From assembly GCA_900547685.1 (NCBI GenBank), contig URHS01000034.1, positions 1 to 27,315 of the forward strand: a stretch of 27,315 nt of DNA, given 5' to 3'. The notes beneath the pieces are model-generated. The model saw only the letters and a program-made list of their open reading frames with translations. It was not told the origin of the DNA and ran no database searches. Origin of the DNA: an uncultured Blautia sp. Lineage in GTDB: Bacteria > Bacillota > Clostridia > Lachnospirales > Lachnospiraceae. The position numbers were made by a program, and so were the translations under genes. Below, piece by piece: positions 24,478-27,315 of this stretch (position 1 is the first letter of the stretch; the number at the start of each line of letters is the position of its first letter).

Positions 24478-26326
24478 TGCAAATTCCTCCTTTATATTTT
24501 CCTGCACCACAACCGGAACATTGCATTTTACAGTTTGGCGTTACAACTTCCTGCTGAGCTTTCTTCCATTCATTTTCCAAAAATCTTCTGCTAACTCCGA
24601 TAGAAATAAAATCCCATGGGAAGATTTCATCTAAAGGACGTTCTCTTAAAGTATAAAATTCCGGATTTATTCCGGCTTCCTGGAATGATTCCATCCAAAG
24701 GTCATATCGGAAATATTCTGACCAGGCATCAAAAATAGCACCTTTTCTATAAGTTGCTTCTAACACATCAGCAACTCTTCTATCGCCTCTTGCCAAAATA
24801 CCTTCCAGTACAGTTACATCTGCTTCATGATAATTGTATTTAATACTCTTTTGATTTAACTGTGCTTTAATTTCCTCTTTTACAGTCTTTGCTTTATCTA
24901 AATAATCTTCTTTACGGAACATGCTTGCCCACTGAAATGGAGTAAATGGTTTTGGCACAAAGAAAGATGTGCTGACTACAATCTGACATTTTCCATGTCT
25001 TTGCTCTTTTGGAATTTCATAATACTTCTTAGCAATTGCCTCTGCCAAATGTGCAATTCCCTTCATATCTTCCTCTGTTTCTGTAGGCAGTCCCAACATA
25101 AAGTATAATTTTACCCTTGTCCATCCGCCTTCAAAGGCTTTTCCTGCACCCTCTAAAATAACTTCCTCTGTCAATCCTTTGTTAATAACATCACGTAATC
25201 TCTGAGAACCTGCTTCCGGAGCAAAAGTCAGGCTGCTTTTCTTAATATCCTGTACCTTACTCATAACATCTAATGAAAAAGCATCAATACGCAGAGACGG
25301 TAAAGAAATATTTACTTTTCTCTGAGAACATTCTTCTATTAAATAATCAATCAATTCAGGAAGTTTGGAATAATCGCTGGAGCTTAATGAACTCAATGAA
25401 ATTTCTTCATGCCCTGTGCTCTCCAGCATAGCCCTTGCCGTTTCTTTTAACATTTCTACATCTTTTTCTCTTGTAGGACGGTACAACATACCCGCCTGAC
25501 AAAAACGGCATCCACGAATACAACCTCTTTGAATTTCCAAAGTAACTCTGTCCTGTGTTGCTTTAATAAACGGAACCACAGGTTTTGTAGGATAATAAGT
25601 ATTCGTTACATCCATAACAACCTGTTTTTCTATTTTTTCCTTTGCATGGGAATTATTTGGTTTAAAAGAAGCAATTGTTCCATCTTCATGATATTCTACA
25701 TCATAAAAAGCTGGTACATAAATTCCCGGTATTTCTGCTGCTTTTTCTAAAAATTCTTTTTTACTTTTTCCGGCTTTTTTATATTGCTTGTATTCATCTA
25801 AAAGCTGGTTAAAAACAGTTTCACCCTCTCCTATATAAAACATATCAAAAAATGGTGCTAACGGCTCTGGATTATAGGAACAAGGGCCACCACCCATTAC
25901 CAATGGATATTCTTCGCCTCGGTCTTCGGCACGTAAAGGTATTTGTGCCAAATCTAAAATTTGAAGCACATTTGTATAACACATTTCATACTGAAGCGTA
26001 ATCCCCAGAAAATCAAAATCTTTGATTCTATCCTGTGACTCCAATGCAAATAACGGAATTTGTTTTTCTCGCATAACAGCATCTAAATCCGGCCATGGAG
26101 AATAAACTCGTTCACACCAGGTATCTTCTCTTTTATTGAACATATCATATAAAATCTGGATTCCAAGATGGGACATTCCTATTTCATAAACGTCCGGAAA
26201 ACACATAGCGAATCGGATATCCACCTCACTCTTGTCTTTCATTACTGAATTAACTTCATTCCCTATGTAACGAGCCGGTTTTTCTATTTTCAATAATATT
26301 TCATCATTTAAAGCTAGTTTTCTCAT
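24467..26326 (-). CDS. TIGR03960 family B12-binding radical SAM protein
   Basis: A 619-residue enzyme with a cobalamin-binding-like N-terminal domain (PDVYEIGMSHLGIQIL) followed by a radical SAM barrel. The iron-sulfur cluster motif is C269-x3-C273-x2-C276, in RGCIRGCRFCQ. The tail carries a second cysteine group (CKMQCSGCGAGKYKGG). The reaction is unknown, but it probably modifies RNA, given its constant neighbourhood with RNase G and ribosomal protein genes. The ATG has AAAGGAAA upstream, behind a good promoter, so it heads this long unit. Confidence 0.94.
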   Translation of the reverse strand: MRKLALNDEILLKIEKPARYIGNEVNSVMKDKSEVDIRFAMCFPDVYEIGMSHLGIQILYDMFNKREDTWCERVYSPWPDLDAVMREKQIPLFALESQDRIKDFDFLGITLQYEMCYTNVLQILDLAQIPLRAEDRGEEYPLVMGGGPCSYNPEPLAPFFDMFYIGEGETVFNQLLDEYKQYKKAGKSKKEFLEKAAEIPGIYVPAFYDVEYHEDGTIASFKPNNSHAKEKIEKQVVMDVTNTYYPTKPVVPFIKATQDRVTLEIQRGCIRGCRFCQAGMLYRPTREKDVEMLKETARAMLESTGHEEISLSSLSSSDYSKLPELIDYLIEECSQRKVNISLPSLRIDAFSLDVMSKVQDIKKSSLTFAPEAGSQRLRDVINKGLTEEVILEGAGKAFEGGWTRVKLYFMLGLPTETEEDMKGIAHLAEAIAKKYYEIPKEQRHGKCQIVVSTSFFVPKPFTPFQWASMFRKEDYLDKAKTVKEEIKAQLNQKSIKYNYHEADVTVLEGILARGDRRVADVLEATYRKGAIFDAWSEYFRYDLWMESFQEAGINPEFYTLRERPLDEIFPWDFISIGVSRRFLENEWKKAQQEVVTPNCKMQCSGCGAGKYKGGICIEG

Positions 26327-26362
26327 GATTTTCCTTTCTGATTTTACTTATACTGTTTTAAC

Positions 26363-26391
26363 ATTATAAACATTTTTTCGGAGAAGTTCAA
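26363..26391 (-). promoter_or_regulatory. Promoter of the radical SAM - RNase G operon
   Basis: On the minus strand, TTGAAC (26386-26391) and a perfect TATAAT (26363-26368) are 17 bases apart, ending about 37 bases upstream of the ATG. Confidence 0.75.
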
Positions 26392-26396
26392 GAAAA

Positions 26397-26440
26397 TAAA
26401 AAACACGAGAGCCAAATCCATCTTGATTTTCACTCTCATG
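26397..26440 (-). terminator. Terminator after the sugar O-acetyltransferase gene
   Basis: On the minus strand, CATGAGAG pairs with CTCTCGTG (one G-U), with an inner AAAATC/GATTT stem, followed by TTTTTTATTTT. It lies about 60 bases after the stop and abuts the next promoter. Confidence 0.75.
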
Positions 26441-26501
26441 CTTATTTTTCATAGAATATTTTATTCTATTTCCAAGTATTTCCGTACTGACATAATTTTT
26501 C

Positions 26502-27104
26502 CTAACCTATACCTGTTCCTTCTCCGTTTATTTTCCGAAGTACACGACAGGGATTTCCCACTGCCACTGCATTTTCCGGTATATCTTTCGTAACAACGCT
26601 TCCTGCTCCAATCACAGAACCTCTGCCTATTGTTACTCCCGGAAGGACAATCACACCTCCACCCAGCCAACACCTCTCTTCAATTGTAATTGGCAGCGCA
26701 TAGGTATGACGAATAGATTCCCCATTTTCCTCCCTTTGCGTATATCTTTCTTTTAAACCAACAGGGTGTGTTGCCGTATAAAGTTGTACATTAGGAGCAA
26801 TCAACACATTATCACCAATAGTAATCTTATTACAATCTATAAAAGTACAATTCATATTAATAGATACATGATTTCCGATATGAATGTTCCGCCCATAATC
26901 GCAAAGAAACGGCGTTCCCACAGATACGTTTTCTCCGATTTTTCCAAATAACTGCTTTAATACCATTTCCTTTTCTTCTCTTTGTTCATAGGCAAATGCA
27001 TTGTAAATCTTTAATAATTTCGCTGCACGACTTTTAAACTCTAAAAATATCTCATCATGACAATCATAATCTTCCCCTGCCATACATCTTTCTAATTCAT
27101 TCAT
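26502..27104 (-). CDS. Sugar O-acetyltransferase (maltose/galactoside acetyltransferase type)
   Basis: A left-handed beta-helix enzyme that moves an acetyl group from acetyl-CoA to a sugar hydroxyl. It starts with the Maa-type N-terminal helix domain (CMAGEDYDCHDEIFLEFKSR). Hexapeptide repeats follow, with catalytic His113 in YTATHPV and WLGGGVIVLPGVTIGRGSVI. It closes with AVAVGNPCRVLRKI. The 200 residues are normal. The ATG has AGGAGG upstream. It is a stand-alone unit. Maa and LacA cannot be told apart here, so no gene symbol is given. Confidence 0.93.
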   Translation of the reverse strand: MNELERCMAGEDYDCHDEIFLEFKSRAAKLLKIYNAFAYEQREEKEMVLKQLFGKIGENVSVGTPFLCDYGRNIHIGNHVSINMNCTFIDCNKITIGDNVLIAPNVQLYTATHPVGLKERYTQREENGESIRHTYALPITIEERCWLGGGVIVLPGVTIGRGSVIGAGSVVTKDIPENAVAVGNPCRVLRKINGEGTGIG

Positions 27105-27168
27105 ACAGCCACCTCCTACATTTATTGTAAAAGGGCTTTTGTTTCAAATCCAGTAACAAATTGTTCCT

Positions 27169-27315
27169 TTATACTCTATTTGCCAGTGCCTCTATAACAA
27201 AAACAACGGGGATTTGTGTTGTTCCATTGTAACCTCCGTTTATACGTCTGGTGTTCAAATTATATGAGAAATTCCAATCCGACAATCTCGCCAATGTTGA
27301 TGTTTGCAAATTAGT
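27169..27315 (-). CDS. Partial ORF at the window edge, possible transposase tail
   Basis: A minus-strand frame open from the edge gives 48 residues, including LARLSDWNFSYNLNTRR and ending with VFVIEALANRV. The spacing W-x3-YN-x3-R faintly resembles the C-terminal end of DDE integrase-type transposases, but this is weak. The start is outside the window. Within it, in another frame, GGAGGT is followed by an ATG encoding only 11 codons, which I do not count as a gene. Confidence 0.3.
   Translation of the reverse strand, partial: TNLQTSTLARLSDWNFSYNLNTRRINGGYNGTTQIPVVFVIEALANRV

Noticed and set aside
26461..26673. Minus-strand 70-codon ORF with many Cys and Arg
   Set aside because: It is an alternative frame of the sugar O-acetyltransferase hexapeptide-repeat region.

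Overview
The window looks like chromosome from a low-GC Firmicute, most likely a Lachnospiraceae-type Clostridium relative. This is inferred from the AT-rich codon use, strong AGGAGG ribosome binding sites, a Gram-positive type LexA box, and the Firmicutes order TIGR03960 - TIGR03936 - RNase G - rplU - prp - rpmA - obgE - yhbY - nadD - yqeK - rsfS. Almost all genes are on the minus strand. The clear exceptions are lexA and one recombinase remnant.

Left part (1-4.9 kb): the upstream half of a type I-C CRISPR-Cas operon, in the order cas3, cas5c, cas8c on the minus strand. No CRISPR repeats are visible. cas7, cas4, cas1, cas2 and the array, if present, lie off the left edge. cas8c stops at about 521 residues, well short of its family, right at the window edge. 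It is probably broken by a frameshift or an inserted element.

Scar (5.1-7.0 kb): a patch of dead mobile DNA. It holds the C-terminal ends of two different large serine recombinases that point outward, a phosphatase-like gene cut off before its catalytic loop, and a hypothetical gene that is frameshifted and has lost its start.

Middle part (7.1-14.8 kb): an FMN reductase, an operon of aldose-1-epimerase-like protein, ferritin and a small membrane protein, and a two-gene operon encoding a 118-residue unknown protein and a 1588-residue DUF4132-type protein (the YehI/MolR family).

SOS module (15.0-16.2 kb): lexA and a divergent gene for a small membrane-anchored LysM protein (YneA-like layout). 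Between them are four LexA-box-like sites placed over both promoters. A GNAT acetyltransferase gene follows, converging on lexA across a shared terminator.

Right part (16.8-26.3 kb): the conserved translation and ribosome-assembly block. It contains rsfS, yqeK, nadD, yhbY, obgE, rpmA, prp and rplU, then a CPBP protease and a NUDIX hydrolase inserted before RNase E/G, and two radical-SAM-associated genes. rplU has its own promoter and a possible L21 autoregulatory leader. rpmA encodes the N-terminal extension that Prp removes, and a strong terminator separates rpmA from obgE. The window ends with a sugar O-acetyltransferase and the 3' end of an unidentified ORF. I found no tRNA or rRNA genes.
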